A stretch of DNA of 64,000 bases, from NCBI GenBank assembly GCA_019639235.1, contig JAHBSG010000005.1:124001-188000 (forward strand). The letters are read 5' to 3'. The position numbers were made by a program, and so were the translations under genes. Under the pieces are notes generated by a model, which saw nothing but the letters and a program-made list of their open reading frames with translations, had not been told where the DNA came from and searched no databases. Below, piece by piece: positions 17,490-25,557 of this stretch (its first letter is position 1; each line of letters begins with the position of its first letter). The DNA comes from Acidobacteriota bacterium (GTDB lineage: Bacteria; Acidobacteriota; Blastocatellia; Pyrinomonadales; Pyrinomonadaceae).

Positions 17490-18620
17490 ATGCCAGCTAC
17501 GATACTTCCAAACTCTACCATCGGCGTTTTCGGCAGCGGCCAGCTTGGCCGGATGTTTGCCATTGAGGCCCGCAAGATGGGCTATCGCGTGCACACTTTC
17601 TCGCCGGATGCAGACACACCGACCGGCCACATTTCGGATGTCGAGACGACCGCGTCATATGACGACCTCGACGCGGTTCGCGAGTTTGCCCGCTCGGTCG
17701 ATGTTGTCACCTTTGAGTTTGAGAACGTTCCGGCCGCGACCGTCGAAGCGGCAGCAGAGTTCGTACCGGTTCACCCAAAAGGCGAGGTGCTCCACACCAC
17801 GCAAAACCGGCGCCGCGAGAAGACATTCCTATCGGCAAACGGCTTTCCCGTCGCACCGTTCCGGCATATCAAAACACTCGATGACCTTCACCGCGGAGTA
17901 CTCGAAATAGGAAAGCCGGCCGTGCTAAAGACCGCCGGCTTTGGCTACGACGGTAAGGGCCAACGGAAGATCAACGCTGTTGGCGAAGTCGATGAAGCTT
18001 TCGCCGGGCTCGATGGCAGAGACGCGATCCTTGAAGGTTTCATCGACTTTGAGAAGGAGGTCTCGGTCGTTTGTGCCCGCGGGCAAGATGGTAGCTTTGC
18101 CCATTACGGAGTGATCGAGAACGAGCACCGCAACCACATACTCGATGTTTCCTTTGCACCGGCCGATGTTTCGGGAGCGGTTTTCGCCGAGGCGGTCGAG
18201 ATAACGCGCAGCATTGCCGAGCAGTTTGGCTATGTCGGCACGATGTGTGTCGAATTCTTCTTGACAGGCAGTGGTAAACTATTGGTCAACGAGATCGCTC
18301 CGCGGCCCCACAATTCGGGGCACCTGACCTTTGGCCCATGTGTCACGTCGCAATTTGAGCAGCAGGTGCGGGCGGTCTGCGGGCTGCCGTTGGGCTCAAG
18401 CGAGTTCCTTCGGCCGGCGGCAATGGCCAATCTGCTCGGCGATGTGTGGTCGGCGGGCGAGCCGAATTGGGCGGCCGCGTTGGCGGTTCCGGGTGTCTCG
18501 CTTCACCTTTACGGCAAAGCGGACCCTCGCCCCGGAAGAAAAATGGGCCACCTCACCGCCGTCGCAGACTCAGCGGCCGAGGCGGTCGCGAAGGTGATCA
18601 GGGCCAGGTCCTTCTTGTAG
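17490..18620 (+). CDS. purK: 5-(carboxyamino)imidazole ribonucleotide synthase PurK
   Basis: ATP-grasp enzyme (376 residues) making N5-CAIR from AIR, bicarbonate and ATP. The N-terminal domain has GVFGSGQLGRM (residues 12-22). The central ATP-grasp region has KTAGFGYDGKGQ (about 149-160) and the metal/ATP segment VNEIAPRPHNSGH (about 268-280). The length is normal. It is paired with purE at 8 nt spacing, the standard arrangement in bacteria using the two-step route. Confidence 0.96.
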   Translation: MPATILPNSTIGVFGSGQLGRMFAIEARKMGYRVHTFSPDADTPTGHISDVETTASYDDLDAVREFARSVDVVTFEFENVPAATVEAAAEFVPVHPKGEVLHTTQNRRREKTFLSANGFPVAPFRHIKTLDDLHRGVLEIGKPAVLKTAGFGYDGKGQRKINAVGEVDEAFAGLDGRDAILEGFIDFEKEVSVVCARGQDGSFAHYGVIENEHRNHILDVSFAPADVSGAVFAEAVEITRSIAEQFGYVGTMCVEFFLTGSGKLLVNEIAPRPHNSGHLTFGPCVTSQFEQQVRAVCGLPLGSSEFLRPAAMANLLGDVWSAGEPNWAAALAVPGVSLHLYGKADPRPGRKMGHLTAVADSAAEAVAKVIRARSFL

Positions 18621-18650
18621 TGTTCTAGATTTACGGAGCTTTTTTGACTT

Positions 18651-19982
18651 ATGAAGTTTTTCCCATTTGCTTTTCTCGCACTCTCGTTTTTCATCTTCAA
18701 TTTTCCGCCTACTGCACTTGCACAGGACGACATCCCGCTAGACCTCAAACGGGCACGCGGGATCGAGATGCTGGAAGCGGTCCACAGAGACCTCAAGAAG
18801 GAGTATTACGACCCTTCATTTCGCGGCATCGATATTGAAAAGAGTTTTCGAGCGGCACGTGCTGCGATAAAGCAGGCCCAGCGAAGCGGTCAGATCAACG
18901 CGATCATCGCGCAGTTCCTGCTGGACCTTGACGACTCGCACACGTATTTTCTTCCGGCCGACCGTGCCGGTTTCGTTGAGTATGGTGTTTCATTCCGAAT
19001 GGTCGGTGAGCGATGCATCATCAGCTTTGTAAAGAATGGAAGCGATGCTGAAAAGAAGGGTGTCAAGGTAGGTGATGTCGTGTATGCGATCGAAACGTTT
19101 GAACCAACCAGAGATAGTCTTTGGAAGATAAGATATTTCTACAATACATTGAGTCCACAATCCGTGCTTCGGCTTGTGTTTCAAGGTGATGACGGAAAGC
19201 TCACAGAAAAGCAGATCGAGGCGAGATATGTTTCCTGGGAACAGTATGAAAAGGAACTCAGCGAGCGAAAGAAGCGGCCCAAGCGAAATGTTTCTGAATG
19301 TCACAAGCTGGACGATATTTCTGTATGCCGCCTGCGTACATTCTTGGTCGAGGAAAGTGTCATCAACAAGATGATGGACGCTGTTGCGGGTTCGAAGTCG
19401 CTTGTTCTTGATCTACGCGGAAACGGGGGCGGATACGTAAAGACGCTCGCTCATCTCGTCGGTTACTTTTTTGACCGGGAGATCAAGATCGGCACCGAAA
19501 AGATGCGGACGAAGCAGAAAGATGAAGTGGCCGTTCCGAGAAAGAAAGACGGCTTTGCTGGCGAACTTATCGTCCTTGTTGACAGCAGTTCCGGTTCGGC
19601 ATCTGAGGTGTTCGCCCGCGTGATCCAACTCGAAAAGCGGGGGGTCGTTATCGGTGACCGGAGTTCCGGTTCTGTTATGACCTCGATCTCGCGGACCAGA
19701 GAGTTAGTTAATCGTACAGGATTCCCGATTTACAACTACATCCCATACGGCGCCAGTATCACCATCGCCGACTTGATCATGACCGATGGCAAGAGCTTGG
19801 AAAAGGTTGGAGTGATACCGGACAAGATGGCGATCCCGACCCCTGCAGACATCAGAGCAAAACGTGATCCGGTCATGGCTCTTGCGGTTAAAGAGCTTGG
19901 CGGCTCAATTTCCGCTGACGAAGCCGGAAAGCTTTATACGCCCGACCCTGACGAAGCGGTTGAAGAGGAGGACGTCAACTGA
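18651..19982 (+). CDS. Exported S41-family protease, catalytic Lys replaced
   Basis: A 443-residue S41 peptidase with a signal peptide (1-25, ending TALAQ), a PDZ-like region at about 105-185 (GSDAEKKGVKVGDVVYAIE), and the protease core LRGNGGG (256-261) with DSSSGSASE (311-319, likely nucleophile Ser316). In CtpA/Prc enzymes a catalytic Lys lies 25 residues later in a GKG motif. Here that position is Ser341 (SSGSVM), so a Ser-Lys dyad is absent. It may use a tricorn/IRBP-like mechanism or be inactive. Substrates are unknown. The start at 18651 fits the signal peptide; a GGAG-like box is 12 nt upstream. Confidence 0.85.
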   Translation: MKFFPFAFLALSFFIFNFPPTALAQDDIPLDLKRARGIEMLEAVHRDLKKEYYDPSFRGIDIEKSFRAARAAIKQAQRSGQINAIIAQFLLDLDDSHTYFLPADRAGFVEYGVSFRMVGERCIISFVKNGSDAEKKGVKVGDVVYAIETFEPTRDSLWKIRYFYNTLSPQSVLRLVFQGDDGKLTEKQIEARYVSWEQYEKELSERKKRPKRNVSECHKLDDISVCRLRTFLVEESVINKMMDAVAGSKSLVLDLRGNGGGYVKTLAHLVGYFFDREIKIGTEKMRTKQKDEVAVPRKKDGFAGELIVLVDSSSGSASEVFARVIQLEKRGVVIGDRSSGSVMTSISRTRELVNRTGFPIYNYIPYGASITIADLIMTDGKSLEKVGVIPDKMAIPTPADIRAKRDPVMALAVKELGGSISADEAGKLYTPDPDEAVEEEDVN

Positions 19983-20003
19983 TCGCAAATCCAGGGCTCT
20001 TGT

Positions 20004-20387
20004 TCAGATACGACGCCCCAAGAAGATACCGCCGACGAGGCCGATGAAGCCGATGGCGACGCTTAGGAAGAGGTAAAGAAAGGCAGTGACGAGCTGCCTT
20101 TCTTTGATGAGCCCATAGATCTCCATCTCGAACGTTGAGAACGTAGTAAATGCTCCGAGAAAGCCGACGATGATCGCCATTCGCAGGTGATCGCTGACCT
20201 CCCATTTGTCTGTGAGCAAGATCAAGAAAAACCCGATCAAGAATGAGCCTGAGACATTGATGAAGAACGTCGGAAAGGGAAACTTTTCGAAGAGTCCGGC
20301 GAGAGGCGAGATGTTGATCAGGTAACGCGCGACAGCTCCGAGTGCTCCACCTGCTCCAATAAATAACATCTTGGTTGCCGTTTCCAT
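20004..20387 (-). CDS. crcB: Fluoride channel Fluc/CrcB
   Basis: A 127-residue, four-helix membrane protein that exports fluoride as a dual-topology dimer. The GAGGALGAVARYLIN motif (about residues 11-25), the FINVSGSFLIGF helix with its conserved Asn, and GFLGAFTTFSTF (about 75-86) carrying the pore Phe and polar residues are all present. It is divergent from msrC, with 62 bp between the starts. That spacer is too short and lacks the conserved core for a fluoride riboswitch. It is convergent with the S41 gene. Confidence 0.95.
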   Translation of the reverse strand: METATKMLFIGAGGALGAVARYLINISPLAGLFEKFPFPTFFINVSGSFLIGFFLILLTDKWEVSDHLRMAIIVGFLGAFTTFSTFEMEIYGLIKERQLVTAFLYLFLSVAIGFIGLVGGIFLGRRI

Positions 20388-20412
20388 CGTTAATTGCCGT
20401 CTTCAGTTGGCT

Positions 20413-20441
20413 TTGTGCTCGGCCGCCCACCCGCTTAAACT
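20413..20441 (+). promoter_or_regulatory. Candidate sigma-70 promoter for msrC
   Basis: TTGTGC and TAAACT are separated by 17 nt. The -10 box ends 8 nt before the msrC ATG, so the message would be leaderless or nearly so. There is no Shine-Dalgarno sequence. Confidence 0.3.
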
Positions 20442-20449
20442 ACTCGATA

Positions 20450-20941
20450 ATGGCTGAAAGCATTGCATTTTCAAAATCCGCCGACCGGGCGACCGTTTAT
20501 GCTGAGCTTGTCCCGCAGGTCGAGGCGCTTCTCTCCGGCGAAACGGATACGATCGCAAATCTCGCCAATGTCGCCGCCGTTTTAAAAGAAGCATTCGGCT
20601 TTTTCTGGGTCGGGTTTTACATCGCAAAGGACGGCGAGCTTGTTCTCGGCCCGTTTCAGGGGCCGCTTGCCTGCACACGTATTGCCTTCGACAAGGGCGT
20701 TTGCGGCCACGCCTATTCGACCCGCGAGACGGTCATCGTGCCGGACGTCGATGCATTTCCCGGCCACATCGCATGTAGCTCAGCCGCCAGATCCGAAATA
20801 GTTGTTCCGATCTTTTCAGGCGAGCAGGCCGTTGCCGTTTTGGATGTCGATAGCGACCGTTTGGCAGACTTTTCCGAGGCTGATTCCGCCGGCCTGAATG
20901 CGATCGTCAGAATAATCGAGCGCCACTGCAGTTTTGGCTGA
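20450..20941 (+). CDS. msrC: Free methionine-(R)-sulfoxide reductase (GAF domain)
   Basis: A 163-residue single GAF-domain enzyme that reduces free L-methionine-(R)-sulfoxide with thioredoxin. All three catalytic/resolving cysteines are present: Cys75 (CTRIAF), Cys85 (GVCG) and Cys109 (GHIACSSAARSEIVVP). Their spacing of 10 and 24 residues equals that of the E. coli enzyme (84, 94, 118). The ATG at 20450 is preferred over the longer frame from 20375, which would read into the crcB promoter region. The length is typical. Confidence 0.93.
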   Translation: MAESIAFSKSADRATVYAELVPQVEALLSGETDTIANLANVAAVLKEAFGFFWVGFYIAKDGELVLGPFQGPLACTRIAFDKGVCGHAYSTRETVIVPDVDAFPGHIACSSAARSEIVVPIFSGEQAVAVLDVDSDRLADFSEADSAGLNAIVRIIERHCSFG

Positions 20942-21044
20942 CCTTCTGCCAAGTTGCCCTCTAATAGCCCGCTGAGCAAAATTCGGTTAGAATCGAGAAT
21001 TCCGTTTCGGCGTTCGGCTTCGGCCGCGATCGTCGGCAAACCGT

Positions 21045-22085
21045 ATGGATCCTATCGAGTATCAAACCTGGCATTGGGTGCTTTTCTTCGGAATAGTGCT
21101 TACCGCACTCTTTGTCGATATCGGAATCGTAAACCGCAAGTCCCACGTCCCGACGCGTAAGGAGACCTTCGCCTGGGCCACCGTTTGGGTCTCGCTTGCC
21201 CTCGGTTTCAATATTTTTCTCTGGACGCAGTTCGGGCTCAAGCACGCCCAAACGTTCTTTACGGGCTACCTGATCGAACTCTCGCTTTCGGTCGATAATC
21301 TCTTCGTCTTTTTGCTCATTTTCAGCTACTTCCGCGTACCGAAGGAGTTTCAGCACCGAGTGCTCTTTTGGGGCATTATGGGGGCGCTGATAATGCGCAT
21401 GATAATGATCTTTGCCGGAGCCGAGCTCGTCGAGCGGTTCCACTGGATCATATATGTCTTCGGCGCGTTCCTCATTTATACCGGGCTCAAGATGTTCAAG
21501 GGCGACGATGAGGATTTCGACCCGACCGAAAGCGGCATTGTTCGCTTCGCTACACGATATATCCGTATAACGAAGGAATACCACGGAGATAAGTTCTTTA
21601 TCTTGAAGGACGGCGCACGTGTAGGAACGCTGCTGCTGCTCGTCCTGATCGTTGTCGAGTTCACCGACCTGATCTTCGCGGTCGATTCCATTCCGGCGAT
21701 CTTTGGTATTACGACGGACCGTTACATCGTCTATACGTCAAACATTTTTGCGATCCTCGGCCTCAGGACGTTTTTCTTCCTTCTGGCCGATGTTGCCGAC
21801 CGGTTTCACTATCTCAAGATCGGGCTGGCCTTCATACTTACGTTCATCGGCGTTAAAATGATGTTGCCGCTGGTCGCCGAGGTCACCTTGGCCCTTGCCG
21901 ACCGAACAACCGCGGTCGGTGCTTTTGCCGGGCGAATGGTAGATGGTGAATTCAAGGATGAGATGATCAATATCTCGCTCGGCGTGGTCGTTTCTGCGAT
22001 CGTCATTTCGATCATCGCGTCGCTCCTTTTTCCTTCGAAAGCGAATGAAGTGGAGCCAGAGAAGTTCGAAGATCTGTCCGAGTAA
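21045..22085 (+). CDS. TerC/Alx family membrane protein
   Basis: A 346-residue polytopic membrane protein of the TerC family (about eight or nine helices), implicated in Mn2+ export (Alx, MeeF/MeeY) and tellurite resistance. It shows the two conserved acidic-helix motifs: LSLSVDNLFVF (about residue 75) and FTDLIFAVDSIPAIFG (about 205-220). The aspartates are probable metal ligands. No yybP-ykoY manganese riboswitch fits into the short upstream gap. The FecR gene starts 2 nt after its stop. Confidence 0.93.
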   Translation: MDPIEYQTWHWVLFFGIVLTALFVDIGIVNRKSHVPTRKETFAWATVWVSLALGFNIFLWTQFGLKHAQTFFTGYLIELSLSVDNLFVFLLIFSYFRVPKEFQHRVLFWGIMGALIMRMIMIFAGAELVERFHWIIYVFGAFLIYTGLKMFKGDDEDFDPTESGIVRFATRYIRITKEYHGDKFFILKDGARVGTLLLLVLIVVEFTDLIFAVDSIPAIFGITTDRYIVYTSNIFAILGLRTFFFLLADVADRFHYLKIGLAFILTFIGVKMMLPLVAEVTLALADRTTAVGAFAGRMVDGEFKDEMINISLGVVVSAIVISIIASLLFPSKANEVEPEKFEDLSE

Positions 22086-22087
22086 GA

Positions 22088-23323
22088 ATGGACAACAATA
22101 AGAAATACAGCAAGATCTATATTGACTGGTGGCGGATCCAGAGCAGTTCGGTTCGCGGCATCGTGATCTTTGCTGTGTTCGCATTTGGACTTCTCGGGAT
22201 CTCCTATTGGGCGATGAAGAGCGATTGGCTGGTGCAGACCGAGTTGTCCGAAAGTCCAAAAGATTCCGCGGTAATTTTTTCGTTTGAGGGTGACGTCCGA
22301 GTGATCAGGGCGGCAACACGCGAGACGATAGTAGTTACCCGCCAAACCTATGCCGCACCCGGCGACACGATTCAAACGCAGGCTGATGGCCGGGCAGTGG
22401 TCAGGATGATCGACGGATCGACCTATACGGTCCGCCCAAACAGCACTGTGGTCATACGCGACAGTACCTCACTCTTTGGCGGCCGAAATGTCCGAGTTGC
22501 TCTTGACGATGGTCAACTCAACGTTCGAACCGAAGAGCAGCCGGCCAATGCGGAGAATGTCGTCGAAATGATGGATACCGAAACTCGCCTGAAGTCACAG
22601 ACCGAGGCAAGCTTCAATGCCGATCGAGCAACGGGCGGCGGCGAGATCAGGATAAGCCGCGGGAGCGTCGAAACCAGCGTCGGCGGGTCTCAAACGACGA
22701 TCGTTGAGAACCAGTTCGCTCGTGTGAACGACGGAAAGATCTCGGATCGCGAAAAGCTTATCTTGCCGCCAAAGCTTTTGAGTCCTTCCAATGGCGTCCA
22801 GATCGTCGACCCCGGGAACGGAGCTTCGCCGTCGTTCGTGTGGCAGGATGATTCAGGTTCGGGGGTTTACTACATTCAGATCGCCCGCTCGCCGTACTTT
22901 TCTCCCGATTCGATCATGGTGGATCGGTCGGGACTTAGTGTCCGCGATTTCCGTCTGGCGGGAGTCGCCCCTGGAACGTATTACTGGCGCGTTCGGACCA
23001 CTGCCCGCTCCGGGCAAACCAGTGACTGGTCGGAGCCCAGCCGGTTCAGCGTCGTCCGCGGACAGTCATCGGCATCGATCGAAGTACAGGAATGGAACGT
23101 CGAGCGTGTTGGCGGAAATGTGTATATCATCTCGGGCCGTGCATTGCCGGGGCTTCTGGTCCGCTCGCAGGGCCGCGAGGTCTATGCCGGCAGCGACGGC
23201 AGTTTCCGCCTGCAGATCTCATCGGGGTCGAGCGAGGTTAACGTCGAGTTCAACGATGACCGCGGCAATCGTGCGGGCTTTGTCATCTCGCTCCGCAATT
23301 CCCGAGTGCTCCGGAGGTACTAG
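22088..23323 (+). CDS. FecR-domain membrane-anchored protein
   Basis: A 411-residue protein with a short cytoplasmic N-terminus, one transmembrane segment at about residues 22-42, and an extracytoplasmic FecR domain at about 55-150 (APGDTIQTQADGRAVVRM, STYTVRPNSTVVI). A linker follows, then a fibronectin-III-like module at about 235-320 (GTYYWRVRTTARSGQTSDWSEPSRF) and a C-terminal beta domain. FecR domains normally sense siderophore-transport status and control ECF sigma factors. No sigma factor is adjacent, so this is more likely a structural or sensor variant. It starts 2 nt after terC. Confidence 0.8.
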   Translation: MDNNKKYSKIYIDWWRIQSSSVRGIVIFAVFAFGLLGISYWAMKSDWLVQTELSESPKDSAVIFSFEGDVRVIRAATRETIVVTRQTYAAPGDTIQTQADGRAVVRMIDGSTYTVRPNSTVVIRDSTSLFGGRNVRVALDDGQLNVRTEEQPANAENVVEMMDTETRLKSQTEASFNADRATGGGEIRISRGSVETSVGGSQTTIVENQFARVNDGKISDREKLILPPKLLSPSNGVQIVDPGNGASPSFVWQDDSGSGVYYIQIARSPYFSPDSIMVDRSGLSVRDFRLAGVAPGTYYWRVRTTARSGQTSDWSEPSRFSVVRGQSSASIEVQEWNVERVGGNVYIISGRALPGLLVRSQGREVYAGSDGSFRLQISSGSSEVNVEFNDDRGNRAGFVISLRNSRVLRRY

Positions 23324-23331
23324 CAGTTCAG

Positions 23332-24285
23332 ATGTCCGGAAAGCACGACCATTCACATGGCCGCGGCCGCATCAGCCCGAAGGCGCTTTCGCGTCTCCGG
23401 ATCGCTCTCGTCATCACTGCGGCGTATATGGTCGCAGAGGCGATCGGCGGCTGGCTGACCAATTCGCTTGCTCTCCTCGCCGATGCAGGCCACATGCTGA
23501 CCGACGTCGGTGCACTCGCCCTTTCGCTTGCAGCGTTCAGCTTTGCTACACGGCCTGCCACGCCGCAAAAGACCTTCGGTTACTATCGCCTTGAGGTGAT
23601 CGCCGCACTTGTCAACGGGATCGTTCTCGTTCTTCTCGCCCTCTATATCATCTGGGAAGCAATAGAGCGCTTCCGCTCGCCGGCCGAGGTTGCCGGACTT
23701 GAGATGACGTTGATCGCCGCTGGCGGCCTCGTGGTCAATATCATTGCCGCGTATCTGCTCCACACCGACCATCAACACAACCTTAATCTCCGCGGGGCAT
23801 GGCTTCACGTCATGGGCGACATGCTTGGATCGATCGCCGCGATCGCTGCCGGTGTCCTGATCATCGCATTCGGCTTTCTCTGGGCGGATGCTCTAACGAG
23901 CGTGATCATCAGCTGCATCATCCTCTTCAACGCCGCCCGGCTTGTTAAGGACTCGGCCGACGTTCTGCTTGAAAGCACACCGAAGCACATCGACGTTGCG
24001 GAACTCGAAACTGCTTTGACCGGCCACCCGGCTGTGCTCAATGTCCACGATCTTCATGTCTGGACGATCTCGTCCGGGATGGAGGCACTTTCAGCCCACG
24101 TTGCCCACGACCGCTCGATGCCCGAGACGGAACTGCTGCTTGAGATACGCGATATGCTTCAGGAACGGTTCCACATTTCGCACCTGACCATCCAGCTCGA
24201 AACAGCAGATCACACCACCGACAAGGTCTTTGTTTGTGCGATGGGGATGAACTGCTTCGAATCGACCGCCACGGCCGACCATTGA
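23332..24285 (+). CDS. Cation diffusion facilitator metal exporter
   Basis: A 317-residue CDF transporter (CzcD/ZitB type) exporting Zn2+, Co2+ or similar divalent ions in exchange for protons. It has six hydrophobic segments. The metal-binding pairs are ADAGHMLTDVG (HxxxD, about residue 53) and the fifth-helix site around GFLWADALTS. The His-rich N-terminus is HDHSHGRG. The cytoplasmic C-terminal domain has VHDLHVWTISSG (about 242). It lies 8 nt after the FecR gene and 15 nt before the LarA-like gene. TerC, FecR and CDF in a row suggest a metal-homeostasis operon. Confidence 0.92.
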   Translation: MSGKHDHSHGRGRISPKALSRLRIALVITAAYMVAEAIGGWLTNSLALLADAGHMLTDVGALALSLAAFSFATRPATPQKTFGYYRLEVIAALVNGIVLVLLALYIIWEAIERFRSPAEVAGLEMTLIAAGGLVVNIIAAYLLHTDHQHNLNLRGAWLHVMGDMLGSIAAIAAGVLIIAFGFLWADALTSVIISCIILFNAARLVKDSADVLLESTPKHIDVAELETALTGHPAVLNVHDLHVWTISSGMEALSAHVAHDRSMPETELLLEIRDMLQERFHISHLTIQLETADHTTDKVFVCAMGMNCFESTATADH

Positions 24286-24300
24286 CCCGACGACGAGACC

Positions 24301-25557
24301 ATGAAGATGATCGACATACGCTACGGCCGCGAGCGCATCAGCCTTGAAATACCCGATGCATTCGAAGTGATCGCGGCCGGGCCTGAAAGTGAACCGCTGT
24401 CCGACCATCGCATCGGCGAACTTATTGACAAGCCGATCGGCACCGCAATGTTGGAGGAGATCGTTTCTCCGGGCGAGACGGTGCTTTTCGTTGTGCCGGA
24501 CGCGACCCGGGCATCGGGTGCGGGTCAGATCATCAATCTTCTCGTACGTCGGCTGATCGCCAACGGGACGATGCCCTACGACATTGCTGCGATCTTTGCT
24601 ACGGGCATACACAGGCCGGTCACGGAAAGTGAAAAGGCTGAGATACTGACGCCGTTCATCGCACAGCGCATCAAGACGCTTGACCACGCCTCCCGCGATC
24701 TTATGCGGATCGTGAATGTCGGCGAGTTGAGTGATGGAACGCCCGTCGAATTGAACCGGGCACTTGTGGAGTTTGACCGCGTAGTTACCATCGGAAGCGT
24801 CGGATTTCATTACTTCGCCGGGTTTACGGGCGGGCGAAAACTCATCTGTCCGGGCCTTGCCTCCAATCGCACCATCACTGCCACGCACCGGCTTGCATTC
24901 GATTTCGAACGGCAAACGCGAGCTGAAGGCGTTGCTTCCGGCAACCTTGAGGGCAATCCGGTCCACCAAGCTTTTGTCGAGGCAGCGTCAAAGGTAAAGG
25001 TCGATCTTTCGGTCTCAAGTATCGTCAACGGCCGCGGCGAGGTTACCGGCCTTTTCTGCGGTGATCTTTTGGGCGCTCACATCGCCGCCTGCGAAGACTA
25101 TGCAGCGACGCACACAGTCGCGACCGAGCGTCAATACGAAAATGTTGTCGTGAGCTGCGGCGGGAGCCCGTTCGACATCAACATTATCCAAGCCCATAAA
25201 TCGCTCGAAGCGGCATCGCGTGCCTGCAAGCCGGGCGGAAGAATCTACTTTGTTGCAGAGTGCGGCGACGGCCTTGGCCGGCCTGATCTCTTGAAGTGGT
25301 TCGAGGCCTCGGACAGCCGAGAACTCGCGGATAACCTTGCCAATGGCTATCAGGTCAACGGCCAAACAGCTTGGAGCTTGCTTTCGATCGCCGAGCGGTT
25401 CGATGTTCGTATCGTCACAAGCCTACCGGACGACGCGGTTGGCAAAACGCGGCTACGAAAGATACCGGTCGAGACTTTTCGGTCGGAAGTCCGTGACCTC
25501 TCAGAGGGCTGCGTCGTTCCAGCCGGGGCCGGAATTCTGGTCCGCCTACGATCGTGA
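24301..25557 (+). CDS. larA: LarA-family nickel-dependent lactate/2-hydroxyacid racemase
   Basis: A 418-residue member of the LarA family, which interconverts D- and L-2-hydroxyacids using a covalently bound nickel-pincer nucleotide. Lys180 (TGGRKLICPG) is the expected cofactor-attachment residue. His104 (TGIHRP), His170 (VGFHYF) and His196 (THRLAF) match Lactobacillus LarA His108, His174, Lys184 and His200 with a constant shift of four. The substrate may be another 2-hydroxyacid, since the family is diverse. The maturation genes larB, larC and larE are not in this window. It is convergent with the sensor kinase. Confidence 0.88.
   Translation: MKMIDIRYGRERISLEIPDAFEVIAAGPESEPLSDHRIGELIDKPIGTAMLEEIVSPGETVLFVVPDATRASGAGQIINLLVRRLIANGTMPYDIAAIFATGIHRPVTESEKAEILTPFIAQRIKTLDHASRDLMRIVNVGELSDGTPVELNRALVEFDRVVTIGSVGFHYFAGFTGGRKLICPGLASNRTITATHRLAFDFERQTRAEGVASGNLEGNPVHQAFVEAASKVKVDLSVSSIVNGRGEVTGLFCGDLLGAHIAACEDYAATHTVATERQYENVVVSCGGSPFDINIIQAHKSLEAASRACKPGGRIYFVAECGDGLGRPDLLKWFEASDSRELADNLANGYQVNGQTAWSLLSIAERFDVRIVTSLPDDAVGKTRLRKIPVETFRSEVRDLSEGCVVPAGAGILVRLRS

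Noticed and set aside
20388..20449. Fluoride riboswitch upstream of crcB
   Set aside because: Only 62 bp are available and the conserved GGNGAUGG-type core is not present on the crcB strand.
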